A stretch of 64,000 bases of DNA, taken from NCBI RefSeq assembly GCF_010974945.1, contig NZ_JAAIVB010000078.1:340045-404044 (forward strand), in the 5' to 3' direction. The first letter of the stretch is position 1. Each line of letters starts with the position of its first letter. The notes under the pieces were generated by a model. The model saw only the letters and a list, made by a program, of their open reading frames with translations. It did not search any database and had not been told where the DNA came from. The stretch is from Noviherbaspirillum galbum (GTDB taxonomy: Bacteria; Pseudomonadota; Gammaproteobacteria; Burkholderiales; Burkholderiaceae_D). The translations under genes were made by a program, and so were the position numbers. Below are positions 17,983 to 27,433 of this stretch, one piece after another.

Positions 17983-20900
17983 ATGAACATGCCGATCGAC
18001 CCGACCCGCCTCGAGTCCATTACCCTGGACGACAAATACACCCTGGAGCGGGGCAGAGCCTTCCTCACCGGTACCCAAGCCCTGATCCGCCTGCCCATGA
18101 TGCAGCGCCAGCGCGACCTTGCCGCCGGACTCAACACCGCCGGCTACATCACCGGCTACCGCGGCTCGCCGCTGGGCAACGTCGACATGACGGCGATGAA
18201 GGCACGGAAGCATCTCGAGGCTCACCACGTCAAGTTTCATCCCGGCATGAACGAAGACCTCGCGGCCACCGCATGCTGGGGCACGCAGCAGGTCAACCTG
18301 TTCCCGAAATCCCGCTACGACGGCGTGTTTTCCATGTGGTACGGCAAGGGCCCCGGCGTCGACCGCTGCGGCGACGTCTTCAAGCATGCCAACATGGCAG
18401 GTACCGACAAGCATGGCGGCGTGCTGGTGATCGCCGGCGACGACCATGCCGCGAAATCTTCCACCACCGCCCACCAGAGCGAACACATCCTCAAGGCCTG
18501 CGGCATCCCCGTGCTCTACCCGTCGACGGTCCAGGAATACCTCGACTACGGCCTGCACGGCTGGGCCCTGTCGCGCTACACCGGCCTGTGGACGGCGATG
18601 AAATGCGTGACCGACATCGTCGAGTCCGGCGCCTCCGTCGACCTCGATCCGGAGCGCGTCAAGATCCTCCTGCCCACCGACTTCGAGCTGCCGCCCGGCG
18701 GCCTGAACATCCGCTATCCCGACCCCGTGCTCGACCAGGAAGCGCGGATGAACAACTTCAAGTGGTATGCCGCGCTGGCCTACGTGCGCGCCAACAAGCT
18801 CAACCAGATCATCTGGGACAGCCCGCATGCCCGCATCGGCATCATTACCGCCGGCAAGTCCTACCTCGATACCCGCCAGGCGCTGGCCGACCTTGGCATC
18901 GACGAGCAGGTGGCGCGCGACATCGGCATCCGCCTCTACAAGATCGGCATGACCTGGCCGCTCGAAGCCGACGGCGTGCAGCAGTTCGCCCGCGGGCTCG
19001 ACGAGATCCTGGTGGTAGAGGAAAAGCGCCAGATCCTCGAGTACCAGCTGAAGGAAGAGCTCTACAACCTGCCCGACGGCCAGCGGCCCCGCGTGGTCGG
19101 CAAGTTCGACGATACCGGCGAATGGAGCGGCAACCATCGCGAAGGCCACGGCAACTGGCTGCTGCCGGCAACCTATGAACTCAACCCGGCGCAGATCGCC
19201 CGCGCCATCGCCGCGCGCATCTCGCGCTACTTCGCCGGCCATCCGATCGAACAGCGCATCAAGGAACGCGTCGCCTACCTCGAGGCCAAGGAAGCCGTGC
19301 TCAAGGTCAGCGCCGCCAAGCCCGATCCCAACAAGGACCGCGTCCCGCACTTCTGCTCCGGCTGCCCGCACAACACCTCGACCCGCGTGCCGGAAGGCAG
19401 CCGCGCGCTGGCCGGCATCGGCTGCCACTACATGGTGCTGTGGATGGACCGCTCCACCGCGACCTTCACCCACATGGGCGCGGAAGGCGCATCCTGGATC
19501 GGCCAGGCGCCATTCACCGACGAGGGACACGTGTTCCAGAACCTCGGCGACGGCACCTATTTCCACTCCGGCCTGCTGGCAATCCGCGCCGCGGTCTCGG
19601 CCAGGGTCAACATGACCTACAAGATTCTCTACAACGACGCGGTGGCCATGACCGGCGGCCAGAACGTCGACGGTCCGCTCGACCCGGCGATGATCTCGCG
19701 CCAGATCGCGGCCGAAGGCGTCACGCCCATCGTGGTCGTGACCGACGAACCTGAAAAATACCCCGCCGGCTACAACTGGGCGGCGGGCGTCACGGTGCGC
19801 CACCGCGACGAGCTAGATGCCGTCCAGCGCGAACTGCGCGAGGTGAAAGGCGTCTCCGCCATCATCTACGACCAGACCTGCGCCTCCGAAAAGCGCCGCC
19901 GCCGGAAGAAGACCGGCAAGGACGGCAAGCCGCTGTACCCGGACCCGGCCAAGCGGGCGGTGATCAACGAAGCCGTGTGCGAAGGCTGCGGCGACTGCAG
20001 CGTGCAATCCAACTGCCTGTCCGTCGAGCCGCTGGAGACCGAGCTCGGCCGCAAGCGCCAGATCAACCAGTCGTCGTGCAACAAGGATTTTTCCTGCGTC
20101 AAGGGCTTCTGCCCGAGCTTCGTCACCGTCGAGGGCGGCCAGCTCAAGAAGCCGAAGAAGGCCGGCGCCGGCGCGGATGACGGCGGCAAGCGGACCGTTC
20201 AGCATCCCATCCTCGAAGGCAGCAAGCTGCCCCAGCCCCAGCTCCCGGGCACGCGTGACCCCTTCGGCATCCTCGTGACCGGGGTGGGCGGCACCGGCGT
20301 GGTCACCATCGGCCAGATTTTGGCCATGGCGGCGCACGTCGAGGGCAAGGGCTGCTCGGTGCTCGACATGAGCGGCCTGGCGCAGAAGGGCGGGCCGGTA
20401 ATGTCCCACGTGCGTCTCGCCGACAATCCGGACGACATCCATTCCACGCGCGTCGGCACCGGCGCGGCCGACCTGGTGATCGCCTGCGACGAAATCGTGA
20501 CCGCCAGCCGCGACGCCTTGTCCCGCATGGGCGAGGGCCGGACCCATGCGGCCGTCAATTCGACCTCGTCGCCGACCGCCGCCTTCGTGCGAAACCCGAA
20601 CTGGCAATTCCCGCAGGCCAGCGCCCAGGAATCCATCCGCGCCGCGTGCGGCGGCGACCGGGTCGACTTCCTCGATGCCGGCAAGATTGCCACCGCGCTC
20701 ATGGGCGACAGCATCGCCACCAACATGTTCATGCTCGGCTATTGCTGGCAGAAGGGCTGGGTGCCGCTGTCCGAGGCCGCGCTGCTCAGGGCCATCGAAC
20801 TCAACGGCGTGTCGATCGACTTCAACAAGCAAGCCTTCGTCTGGGGCCGCAACGCCGCGCACGACTGGGCTGCCGTGGAACGCCTGGCGAAGATGAACAG

Positions 20901-21606
20901 CACCGCCGCGCAAGTGATCGAGTTCAAGCGTTCGCCCTCGCTGGAATCGCTCGTCGAGCACCGCGTGAACTTCCTCACCGCCTACCAGAACGCCGCCTAC
21001 GCCACGCAATACCGCGAGATGGTGTCCAAGGTCATGGCCGCCGAACAGCAGGCGACCGAGCAGCGTCCCCTGCGCCTGACGGAAGCGGTGGCGAAGTCCC
21101 TGTTCAAGCTCATGGCCTACAAGGATGAATACGAAGTCGCCCGCCTGCACAGCGACGCCGCGTTCAAGGCCAAGATCGAGGGCATGTTCGAAGGCGACTA
21201 CAAGCTGAAATTCCACCTTGCGCCGCCCTTGCTCGCCAAGCGCGATGCCCAGGGCCACCTCGTCAAGCAGGAATTCGGGCCGTGGATGATGAAGGCCTTC
21301 AGCATGCTGGCCGGATTGAAGTTCCTGCGCGGCACGGCCCTCGATGTCTTCGGCCATACCGAGGAACGCAAGACCGAGCGCGCCCTCATCGAGCAATACA
21401 AGAAGACGGTCCTTGCCCTGCTTCCTGGCCTCAAGCCGGAAAACCTCGGCACGGCGGTGGCGATTGCCGCCATTCCGGAAGACATCCGCGGCTTCGGCCA
21501 CGTGAAGGAAAGGAACCTGAAGGCGGCCAAGGCGAAGGAAGCGGAACTGCTTGCGGCCTATCATGGCAAGGGCGCTGCCGCGGGAAATTCCCAGCAAGCC
21601 GCTTGA
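17983..21606 (+). CDS. Indolepyruvate ferredoxin oxidoreductase, fused subunits
   Basis: 1207 residues, the usual length of the fused proteobacterial enzyme. It oxidatively decarboxylates aryl-2-oxo acids such as indolepyruvate to aryl-acetyl-CoA using thiamine diphosphate and ferredoxin, in catabolism of Trp, Phe and Tyr. Order: N-terminal pyrimidine-binding domain (TGYRGSPLGNVD near residue 60), thiamine diphosphate domain with HFCSGCPHNTSTRVPEG near 455, a 4Fe-4S type Cys cluster CEGCGDCSVQSNCLSVE near 665 with further Cys residues to about 705, and the gamma-type domain from GVGGTGVVTIGQIL near 766 to the end. The mid-region RRRRKK insertion near 635 is basic and linker-like. An intrinsic terminator follows 50 nt downstream. 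Confidence 0.93.
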   Translation: MNMPIDPTRLESITLDDKYTLERGRAFLTGTQALIRLPMMQRQRDLAAGLNTAGYITGYRGSPLGNVDMTAMKARKHLEAHHVKFHPGMNEDLAATACWGTQQVNLFPKSRYDGVFSMWYGKGPGVDRCGDVFKHANMAGTDKHGGVLVIAGDDHAAKSSTTAHQSEHILKACGIPVLYPSTVQEYLDYGLHGWALSRYTGLWTAMKCVTDIVESGASVDLDPERVKILLPTDFELPPGGLNIRYPDPVLDQEARMNNFKWYAALAYVRANKLNQIIWDSPHARIGIITAGKSYLDTRQALADLGIDEQVARDIGIRLYKIGMTWPLEADGVQQFARGLDEILVVEEKRQILEYQLKEELYNLPDGQRPRVVGKFDDTGEWSGNHREGHGNWLLPATYELNPAQIARAIAARISRYFAGHPIEQRIKERVAYLEAKEAVLKVSAAKPDPNKDRVPHFCSGCPHNTSTRVPEGSRALAGIGCHYMVLWMDRSTATFTHMGAEGASWIGQAPFTDEGHVFQNLGDGTYFHSGLLAIRAAVSARVNMTYKILYNDAVAMTGGQNVDGPLDPAMISRQIAAEGVTPIVVVTDEPEKYPAGYNWAAGVTVRHRDELDAVQRELREVKGVSAIIYDQTCASEKRRRRKKTGKDGKPLYPDPAKRAVINEAVCEGCGDCSVQSNCLSVEPLETELGRKRQINQSSCNKDFSCVKGFCPSFVTVEGGQLKKPKKAGAGADDGGKRTVQHPILEGSKLPQPQLPGTRDPFGILVTGVGGTGVVTIGQILAMAAHVEGKGCSVLDMSGLAQKGGPVMSHVRLADNPDDIHSTRVGTGAADLVIACDEIVTASRDALSRMGEGRTHAAVNSTSSPTAAFVRNPNWQFPQASAQESIRAACGGDRVDFLDAGKIATALMGDSIATNMFMLGYCWQKGWVPLSEAALLRAIELNGVSIDFNKQAFVWGRNAAHDWAAVERLAKMNSTAAQVIEFKRSPSLESLVEHRVNFLTAYQNAAYATQYREMVSKVMAAEQQATEQRPLRLTEAVAKSLFKLMAYKDEYEVARLHSDAAFKAKIEGMFEGDYKLKFHLAPPLLAKRDAQGHLVKQEFGPWMMKAFSMLAGLKFLRGTALDVFGHTEERKTERALIEQYKKTVLALLPGLKPENLGTAVAIAAIPEDIRGFGHVKERNLKAAKAKEAELLAAYHGKGAAAGNSQQAA

Positions 21607-21654
21607 TATAAGCGAAGGCAGGCCGGGAACGGCACCCCAGCCAGCAAGCTCCCG

Positions 21655-21691
21655 AAACCCCTTGTAGGAATAGGCCTACAAGGGGTTTTTT
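21655..21691 (+). terminator. Intrinsic terminator after the indolepyruvate oxidoreductase gene
   Basis: An 11-bp GC-rich stem (CCCCTTGTAGG paired with CCTACAAGGGG) with a 6-nt loop is followed by six T residues. Confidence 0.9.
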
Positions 21692-21901
21692 CATTCCATA
21701 TCAAGCAAGCACTTGATTTCCTGGATATATTTCAAAAATATGTTGCCAAAGATTAAACATAGGGTCGGTTTTGGCGTTGTTAATCCTACAACATGTAGGA
21801 CGTTTCCGACATTCCGTTGCGTTTAATCAAGCTCTGTCATCAATTAGAAATAGATACTTGCACCTGTACCGATCAACGACTCCTTCAGGACGCAAAACGC
21901 C

Positions 21902-22126
21902 ATGTCTCATCTCTACGCCAGCACTGACGCCGCCATCGAACAACTCGTCGACGCCATGTGCAGCCCCGATGCCGATGACCGCCAACGCCACGTCTGCCGC
22001 GAATCGCTGCGCAGCCTGGTTCGCCTCGCAAAGTCGGAATACCGCCTCGAAATCAGCAAGCACGTCGACCGGGTGGCACATCTGCCTGTGAAGGTTTTCG
22101 ACAGGGAAGAGATCACCCTCGTCTGA
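21902..22126 (+). CDS. Small conserved-looking protein of unknown function
   Basis: 74 residues, helical and charged (MSHLYASTDAAIEQLVDAMC, later LVRLAKSEYRLEISKHVDRV), with no signal peptide or membrane segment. It is flanked by intrinsic terminators on both sides (21655-21691 and 22156-22190) and so forms its own small transcription unit, which supports it being real. An AT-rich stretch upstream (21700-21890) could hold its promoter. I do not recognise the family. Confidence 0.65.
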   Translation: MSHLYASTDAAIEQLVDAMCSPDADDRQRHVCRESLRSLVRLAKSEYRLEISKHVDRVAHLPVKVFDREEITLV

Positions 22127-22155
22127 CACGGACACGCGCAAGTCGCGTTCCAGGC

Positions 22156-22190
22156 GCCGGCCGCTCTCGTCGAGAGGCCGGCTTTTTTTT
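22156..22190 (+). terminator. Intrinsic terminator after the 74-residue gene
   Basis: The arms GCCGGCC-CTCT and AGAG-GCCGGC pair with a single bulged G and a short CGTCG loop, followed by eight or more T residues. Confidence 0.9.
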
Positions 22191-22226
22191 GTGCCGGCCG
22201 TTCCGGCGGTCCTGGAAATCAGTGAA

Positions 22227-22859
22227 TCAGAGGCGGGTCTTGATGGCCTCGACCTTGTCGCGACAAGCCCCCATCGGCAGGCTGGATTTCGTCAAGGGAC
22301 AGAAACGCGTTGCGGCGAGCCAGTGCAGGGTCTTGGCCAGCAAGGACTGGTCGAGCAGGAGCGGAGTCGCGGAAGCGGCGGCGCGTTCCGCCCACAGGAT
22401 TTCGTACAGGTCCTCGCCGGCCTGCACCACGACATTCACCGTCGTCTCGCTGCGCTGCTTCGCCGCGGCAGCGGACATGCCGCAAGACACCACCACCGCA
22501 TGGCCCGCCAGTCCGTTCACATTCAGGGCGCCGATGTTCAGGGCGCTGTAGGTGGCAGGGCAGGCGGTGTGGTAGCCCCGGGCCCACCCCATGGCGAATT
22601 CCCGTGCCGTGATTTTCTGGCCGAGCGTCTTGATGCCATGCAGCGTGAGGCGCTTGTCCCATTGGATCGCGGATTGTCCGAAGGGCGCCAGCTCGATCAG
22701 GTATTCCTGGTCGGTAGCCTGTTCGAAGGTAGGCATGAGATGCTCGGGCAGCTGCAGGCGCACCGCATGCTGGAATCCTCGGCTGACGTAAACATTGCCT
22801 TGCGCGCCGGCATGCCCGGCCAGCACGCACAGGGCCACGAGAAACAGGGGTCGGATCAT
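22227..22859 (-). CDS. Exported protein of unknown function
   Basis: 210 residues from the ATG at 22859, preceded by GGAG. The N-terminus IRPLFLVALCVLAGHAGAQG is a standard Sec signal peptide, so the mature protein is periplasmic or secreted. Features include RLTLHGIKTLGQKITAREFA, a central region with two Cys (HTACPATYS and VVVSCGMSAA) that could form a disulfide, and a further Cys pair near the end (RFCPLTK, MGACRDK). I do not recognise the family. It stands alone between a terminator and the following gene. Confidence 0.75.
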   Translation of the reverse strand: MIRPLFLVALCVLAGHAGAQGNVYVSRGFQHAVRLQLPEHLMPTFEQATDQEYLIELAPFGQSAIQWDKRLTLHGIKTLGQKITAREFAMGWARGYHTACPATYSALNIGALNVNGLAGHAVVVSCGMSAAAAKQRSETTVNVVVQAGEDLYEILWAERAAASATPLLLDQSLLAKTLHWLAATRFCPLTKSSLPMGACRDKVEAIKTRL

Positions 22860-23021
22860 TGATCGCTCCGGAACGCGGAAAATCGCCAGCTCTTCGCCGC
22901 ATGCGTTGCCTGGATCCTGCGCGTCACGCGGTGACATGTGAACGCAGTCTTGCGCGATTCCCCGCCGCGGACCCTAAAAATTAATTCCGAATAACAATCC
23001 GCCTCGGGCGGGGCGATGGTG

Positions 23022-24413
23022 TCAGAAACAGTGGCGCTTGGACACGTGCGGCGCTTGCTGCAACCGCCGTTCCAGGATGCTCTGCGCGAGCAGCAGTTCG
23101 TCCCGCCCGCCATCGCGCGCCAATACCAGCAAGGCATCGGCTTCCATGCGCGGAGCGCCGCAATCCTGCATTAATTCCTTCAGCCAGGGCGCCTCGCGGC
23201 GGGCCGCGGCGTCGATTGCCGCGGCAACGTCGCGTCGCCGCGATTCGGACTCGCTTTCCAGGCGGCGGCGCGACTCCTCGCATCGCGTCCTGCGCCAGGC
23301 GAGCGCAGCCACCGTCACCCGGTAGAGTGCATACATCAGCATGATCTGCCACGCCACCAGCATCGCCGGCGGAAACGCCAGGCTCAGGCCGAGGCAGAGC
23401 AGGGTGGCGATGCCCGCCGCCGTTTCCACGCGCGCCCGCCAGCGCCGCGACTTCGCCTCGCGCAGCGACTGGACGCAGGCGCTGCGCGCATGCGCGCGCA
23501 AGGCGTGCTCGAGCTTGCCGCAGCGGATGCCAGGCGGCGGCGCGCAGCGCCACACTGCCCGCCGCGCCCGTCCCGCGGCGCGCGATGCCGTGCGCCATTT
23601 CACCGCCCCGGATACCGCTTGCAGGGCAGCTCCGGCCATGCCGAGCGCGGCGCTTGCGATGGCAATCCAAGGTATAGCCTGCAACGCGGCGCGCAGGCCG
23701 CCAACGATCCTGGCGCACCATCCGAGCACGGCGTAACGGAAGACGTCGATCGTTCGCTCCGTGAAACGCTCGCTGGCCGGCGCGCGCATGGACCGCGCCG
23801 CCAGCGGCAAGTAGCGCGCCGCCTGCAAGGCGGCTTGCCGGCCGGCGTCTTCACGCGCTTCCGGCCCGGTATGCATGAGAAAGCAGGGATCGCGTGGGGC
23901 GGCATGCCGGCGGGTGTCCAGCGCGCGGGCAAGGTCCGCCCCTGCCTCTTCGGATTGGCGCCGCGCCTCCTCTTCGCCCAACCGGGTGCGCGCTGAATCG
24001 AGGAAGTTCCTGACTGTCAGGACCGTTTCCACCACGCCGCCGCCGGCATGCAGGCCAGCCGTCGCGGCGAATACCTCGGGCGGTATCAGGTCGCCGGTAC
24101 GCCGCAGGCCCGATGCGTAGTCAGGTTCGTGCAAGCCATAGTCGGCCATGGCGGCCGCCAGCTGTCCGGTGCGGGTGATGTAGTTGGCGCTCGCGAGGAT
24201 GTCGTTCCGCTGCGGCATGCCCGTTCGCGGCCGGCGCATGCGCGAGGATTGGCGCATCCGGGCGCAGTCTTGCAGTTGCAGGTCTACGCCGGACTTGTCG
24301 CGCAGGATGGGACGGTGCATGTCCTTGCCGAGGACCGGATGGGGAAGCGAGCCGGCCAGCGGAAAGTTGAACGGCCGGTCGGGCGTCATCCGGACGCAAT
24401 AGAGTGTGGGCAT
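23022..24413 (-). CDS. Unrecognised 463-residue protein with two hydrophobic segments
   Basis: No family is recognised. The first 120 residues are hydrophilic and lack a Sec signal. Two hydrophobic stretches follow, near residues 247-269 (IPWIAIASAALGMAGAALQA) and 332-365 (AGIATLLCLGLSLAFPPAML and on), separated by an Arg/Ala-rich linker; the C-terminal 90 residues are charged and helical. Two helices with a soluble N-terminus and no signal peptide resemble translocator- or effector-type membrane proteins, and the region is Arg- and Ala-rich. It is a single gene between unrelated neighbours. An effector or translocator role is only an inference; a plain inner-membrane protein is equally possible. 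Confidence 0.6.
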   Translation of the reverse strand: MPTLYCVRMTPDRPFNFPLAGSLPHPVLGKDMHRPILRDKSGVDLQLQDCARMRQSSRMRRPRTGMPQRNDILASANYITRTGQLAAAMADYGLHEPDYASGLRRTGDLIPPEVFAATAGLHAGGGVVETVLTVRNFLDSARTRLGEEEARRQSEEAGADLARALDTRRHAAPRDPCFLMHTGPEAREDAGRQAALQAARYLPLAARSMRAPASERFTERTIDVFRYAVLGWCARIVGGLRAALQAIPWIAIASAALGMAGAALQAVSGAVKWRTASRAAGRARRAVWRCAPPPGIRCGKLEHALRAHARSACVQSLREAKSRRWRARVETAAGIATLLCLGLSLAFPPAMLVAWQIMLMYALYRVTVAALAWRRTRCEESRRRLESESESRRRDVAAAIDAAARREAPWLKELMQDCGAPRMEADALLVLARDGGRDELLLAQSILERRLQQAPHVSKRHCF

Positions 24414-24599
24414 GGCAGGGAAGGCGGTCCGCTGAGGATGGGGTTATTATCATAATCGCAACACATGGCACAGTCATGACAAGCCGTCGGGCTGGAAACT
24501 TATCAGTCCGATCACATCTAAACAAGCACCGCATGAGGCTGCGGCCCGACGTTGCACCGGCGCCGGTGTCGTGCGGACAACACGAGAAGGGAGCACGCG

Positions 24600-25706
24600 A
24601 TGAAGACCAAGGCGGCAGTCGCCTGGAAGGCGGGAAGTCCATTGACCATCGAGGAAGTGGACCTGGAGGGCCCGCGGGCCGGAGAGGTGCTGGTCGAAGT
24701 CAAGGCCACGGGCATCTGCCACACCGATTACTACACGCTGTCGGGCGCCGATCCGGAAGGACTGTTTCCTGCCATCCTCGGGCACGAGGGTGCGGGCGTG
24801 GTGGTAGACGTCGGACCCGGCGTAGCCAGCGTGGCGAAGGGCGACCATGTCATCCCGCTCTACACGCCGGAGTGCCGGCAATGCAAGTTCTGCCTGTCGC
24901 GCAAGACCAACCTGTGCCAGGCGATCCGGACCACGCAGGGCAAGGGGCTGATGCCGGACGGCAGCAGCCGCTTTTCGATCGGCGGCAAGCCGCTCCTGCA
25001 TTACATGGGAACGTCGACCTTCTCGAACTACATCGTGGTGCCGGAGATCGCCGTCGCCAAGGTCCGCAGCGACGCGCCCTTTGACAAGATCTGCTACATC
25101 GGCTGCGGCGTCACCACCGGCATCGGCGCCGTGGTGTTCACCGCCAAGGTGGAGGCGGGCGCCAACGTGGTGGTGTTCGGCCTTGGCGGCATCGGCCTGA
25201 ACGTGATCCAGGGCGCGCGCATGGTGGGCGCGGACAAGATCATCGGCGTCGACCTCAATCCCGGCCGCGAAGCCATGGCGCGCAAGTTCGGCATGACGCA
25301 TTTCGTCAATCCCACCGAGGTCGACAACGTGGTCGACCACATCGTGCAGCTGACCGGCGGCGGCGCGGACTACTCCTTTGAATGCATCGGCAACACCAAG
25401 GTCATGCGCCAGGCGCTGGAGTGCTGCCACAAAGGCTGGGGTCAATCGATCATCATCGGTGTGGCGGAGGCGGGCGCGGAAATCAGCACCCGGCCCTTCC
25501 AGCTCGTCACCGGGCGCGAATGGAAGGGGTCGGCCTTCGGCGGGGCGCGCGGCCGCACCGACGTGCCCCGCATCGTCGACTGGTACATGGATGGCAAGAT
25601 CAACATCGACGACCTCATCACCCACACCTTGCGCCTCGACCAGATCAATGAGGGCTTCGACCTGATGAAGCGCGGCGAATCCATCCGGTCCGTGGTGATG
25701 TACTGA
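24600..25706 (+). CDS. frmA: S-(hydroxymethyl)glutathione dehydrogenase / class III alcohol dehydrogenase
   Basis: 368 residues from an ATG at 24600 behind GGGAG. Catalytic zinc ligands lie in [12 protein letters not shown] and GHEGAGVV, the structural zinc uses the four Cys of [15 protein letters not shown], and the NAD fold is [13 protein letters not shown]. It oxidises the formaldehyde-glutathione adduct to S-formylglutathione in the cytoplasm and can also reduce S-nitrosoglutathione. The stop shares its last base with the start of the next gene, so the two form a tightly coupled detoxification pair. No FrmR-type regulator is visible beside it. Confidence 0.96.
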   Translation: MKTKAAVAWKAGSPLTIEEVDLEGPRAGEVLVEVKATGICHTDYYTLSGADPEGLFPAILGHEGAGVVVDVGPGVASVAKGDHVIPLYTPECRQCKFCLSRKTNLCQAIRTTQGKGLMPDGSSRFSIGGKPLLHYMGTSTFSNYIVVPEIAVAKVRSDAPFDKICYIGCGVTTGIGAVVFTAKVEAGANVVVFGLGGIGLNVIQGARMVGADKIIGVDLNPGREAMARKFGMTHFVNPTEVDNVVDHIVQLTGGGADYSFECIGNTKVMRQALECCHKGWGQSIIIGVAEAGAEISTRPFQLVTGREWKGSAFGGARGRTDVPRIVDWYMDGKINIDDLITHTLRLDQINEGFDLMKRGESIRSVVMY

Positions 25707-26572
25707 TGGACGGCGCGATCGAACTGCTCTCCGAGCACCGCTGCTACGACGGCGCGCAGCGCTACTACCGGCATGCTTCCCGCGAGATCGGCCTGCCGAT
25801 GCGATTCTCGGCCTTCGTGCCGGCGCAGGCGCTGGGCGGCAAGCCCGCGCCCGCGCTGCTCTGCCTCCCGGGCCTGACCTGCACCGAAGAGACCTTCATG
25901 ATCAAGGCCGGCGCGCAGCGGTTCGCCGCGCGCGAGGGCCTGGTGCTCATCGCTCCCGACACCAGCCCGCGCGGGGCGGGAATCGAGGGCGAAACCGCAA
26001 GCTGGGACTTCGGCGCGGGCGCGGGCTTTTATCTCGATGCGAGCGAGCCGCCCTGGTCGCGGCATTACCGCATGGAGAGCTACCTCATCCATGAACTGCT
26101 GCCGCTGGCCATCGACCTGCTGCGCGTGGACCGCGAGCGCATCGGCATCACCGGGCATTCCATGGGCGGGCATGGCGCGTTGGTGCTGGCCATGCGGCAT
26201 CCCGGCGTGTTCCGGTCGCTGTCCGCATTCGCGCCGATCGCAGCCCCCACGCAATGCCCCTGGGGGCGGAAGGCATTTTCCGGCTATCTCGGCGGCGACG
26301 AGACGCGCTGGCAGGACCATGACGCCTCCATCCTGATGGCGCGCCAGGACGCCGCGCCTTTTCCCTCGGGCATCCTGGTCGACCAGGGACTGGCGGACCA
26401 GTTTCTCGAGGAACAGCTCAAGCCCGACCTGCTCGAAAGCGCCTGCGCCAAGGCGGGCCAGCCCCTGACGCTCCGCCGGCATGCGGGGTACGACCATGGC
26501 TACTTCTTCATCACCAGCTTCATCGATGATCACATCACGCATCACATCACGCAGCTCGGACGCAATGCCTGA
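25706..26572 (+). CDS. fghA: S-formylglutathione hydrolase
   Basis: 288 residues, normal length for the family. The nucleophile elbow GHSMGGHGALVLA holds the catalytic Ser near residue 150; the charge-relay Asp and His lie in ILVDQGLADQF and HAGYDHGYFF. GLTCTEETFMIKAGAQ is the family signature near residue 60. It hydrolyses S-formylglutathione to formate and glutathione, completing the pathway begun by frmA. It begins on the last base of the frmA stop codon. Confidence 0.96.
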   Translation: MDGAIELLSEHRCYDGAQRYYRHASREIGLPMRFSAFVPAQALGGKPAPALLCLPGLTCTEETFMIKAGAQRFAAREGLVLIAPDTSPRGAGIEGETASWDFGAGAGFYLDASEPPWSRHYRMESYLIHELLPLAIDLLRVDRERIGITGHSMGGHGALVLAMRHPGVFRSLSAFAPIAAPTQCPWGRKAFSGYLGGDETRWQDHDASILMARQDAAPFPSGILVDQGLADQFLEEQLKPDLLESACAKAGQPLTLRRHAGYDHGYFFITSFIDDHITHHITQLGRNA

Positions 26573-26737
26573 GCATTCGTCAGGAGGCGTGACCTTGTCC
26601 TGTGGCAATAACGCGGCGCACCGGCTTGTCCCTGGTGCAATGCGGCGCAAGAGGCGCTCGGGCAGGAACCTTTGGACCGCCGGAGCACTCATTTATTGAA
26701 ATTCGTTCAACCAGTATCACCAGAAAAGGAGCAAGCA

Positions 26738-27433
26738 ATGGAGCGGAACAATTTCGACGCATCGACATTCGGCTGGCTGCTCGGCAGCGCGGCGCTTGGC
26801 GCATTGGCAATGTTCCTGACCGATCCCGAGCGCGGTCAGGCGCGCCGTGCCGTGGCCACCGAAAAACTTAGCGACGTGCTGACCGACACCCGTGATTACC
26901 TCGGCGCCAAGACCAGCGACCTGAGCGACCGTTTCCGCGATACCACGAGCGACCTGAGCGACCGCCTGCGCGATACCACCAGCGAGCTTACCGACCGCGT
27001 GAAATCGACCACCAACGAATTAAGCGGACGCATCAAGTCCCGCACCGACGACGTGCGCGACCGCGTCAGCGACCGTTCGCGCGAGTTGCGTGCCGAAACC
27101 GACAGCGCGCCGCTGCGCAGCTCGATCCGCCTGGGCAGCGAAAGCTATTTCGAGAAGGCCGCCAACCGCGAGCTGTGGATGATCGGCGGCGCCATCCTCG
27201 GCGCCATCGGCATGTATCTCGCCGATCCGGACATGGGCGCGCACCGCCGGACGTCCGCGACCAACAGGCTGCGCAACATGACGCCCGGCATGGGCACCGA
27301 CAACTTCAGCAGCGGCTACGGCAGCGACGACAACACCGGAAGCTATGCCTCCGGCGGCGGCGTCGCGGGAACGGGCAGCTTCGCCGACAATGATCAACCC
27401 CAGGGAAGCGACACCTCGCCGACCCGTCATTGA
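26738..27433 (+). CDS. YtxH-like membrane protein with 11-residue helical repeats
   Basis: 231 residues behind AGGAGCAAGCA. Two similar membrane-type segments bracket the protein: LGSAALGALAMFLTDPERG (about 15-33) and IGGAILGAIGMYLADPDMG (about 149-167), each ending in a DP-x-G then basic motif, so the gene looks internally duplicated. Between them lie five 11-residue units of the form T-T-S-D-L-S-D-R-L-R-D (residues 58-112), which predict an amphipathic helix of the apolipoprotein/LEA kind. The C-terminus is Gly/Ser-rich. The family is often linked to envelope stress, but no function is proven. It overlaps the following gene by 44 nt. Confidence 0.75.
   Translation: MERNNFDASTFGWLLGSAALGALAMFLTDPERGQARRAVATEKLSDVLTDTRDYLGAKTSDLSDRFRDTTSDLSDRLRDTTSELTDRVKSTTNELSGRIKSRTDDVRDRVSDRSRELRAETDSAPLRSSIRLGSESYFEKAANRELWMIGGAILGAIGMYLADPDMGAHRRTSATNRLRNMTPGMGTDNFSSGYGSDDNTGSYASGGGVAGTGSFADNDQPQGSDTSPTRH
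26909..27073 (+). repeat. Five 33-bp tandem units coding an 11-mer helix
   Basis: The in-frame units begin with ACC/ACG-type Thr codons and drift in sequence toward the 3' end; units 1 and 2 are the most alike (SDLSDRFRD against SDLSDRLRD). Confidence 0.75.
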
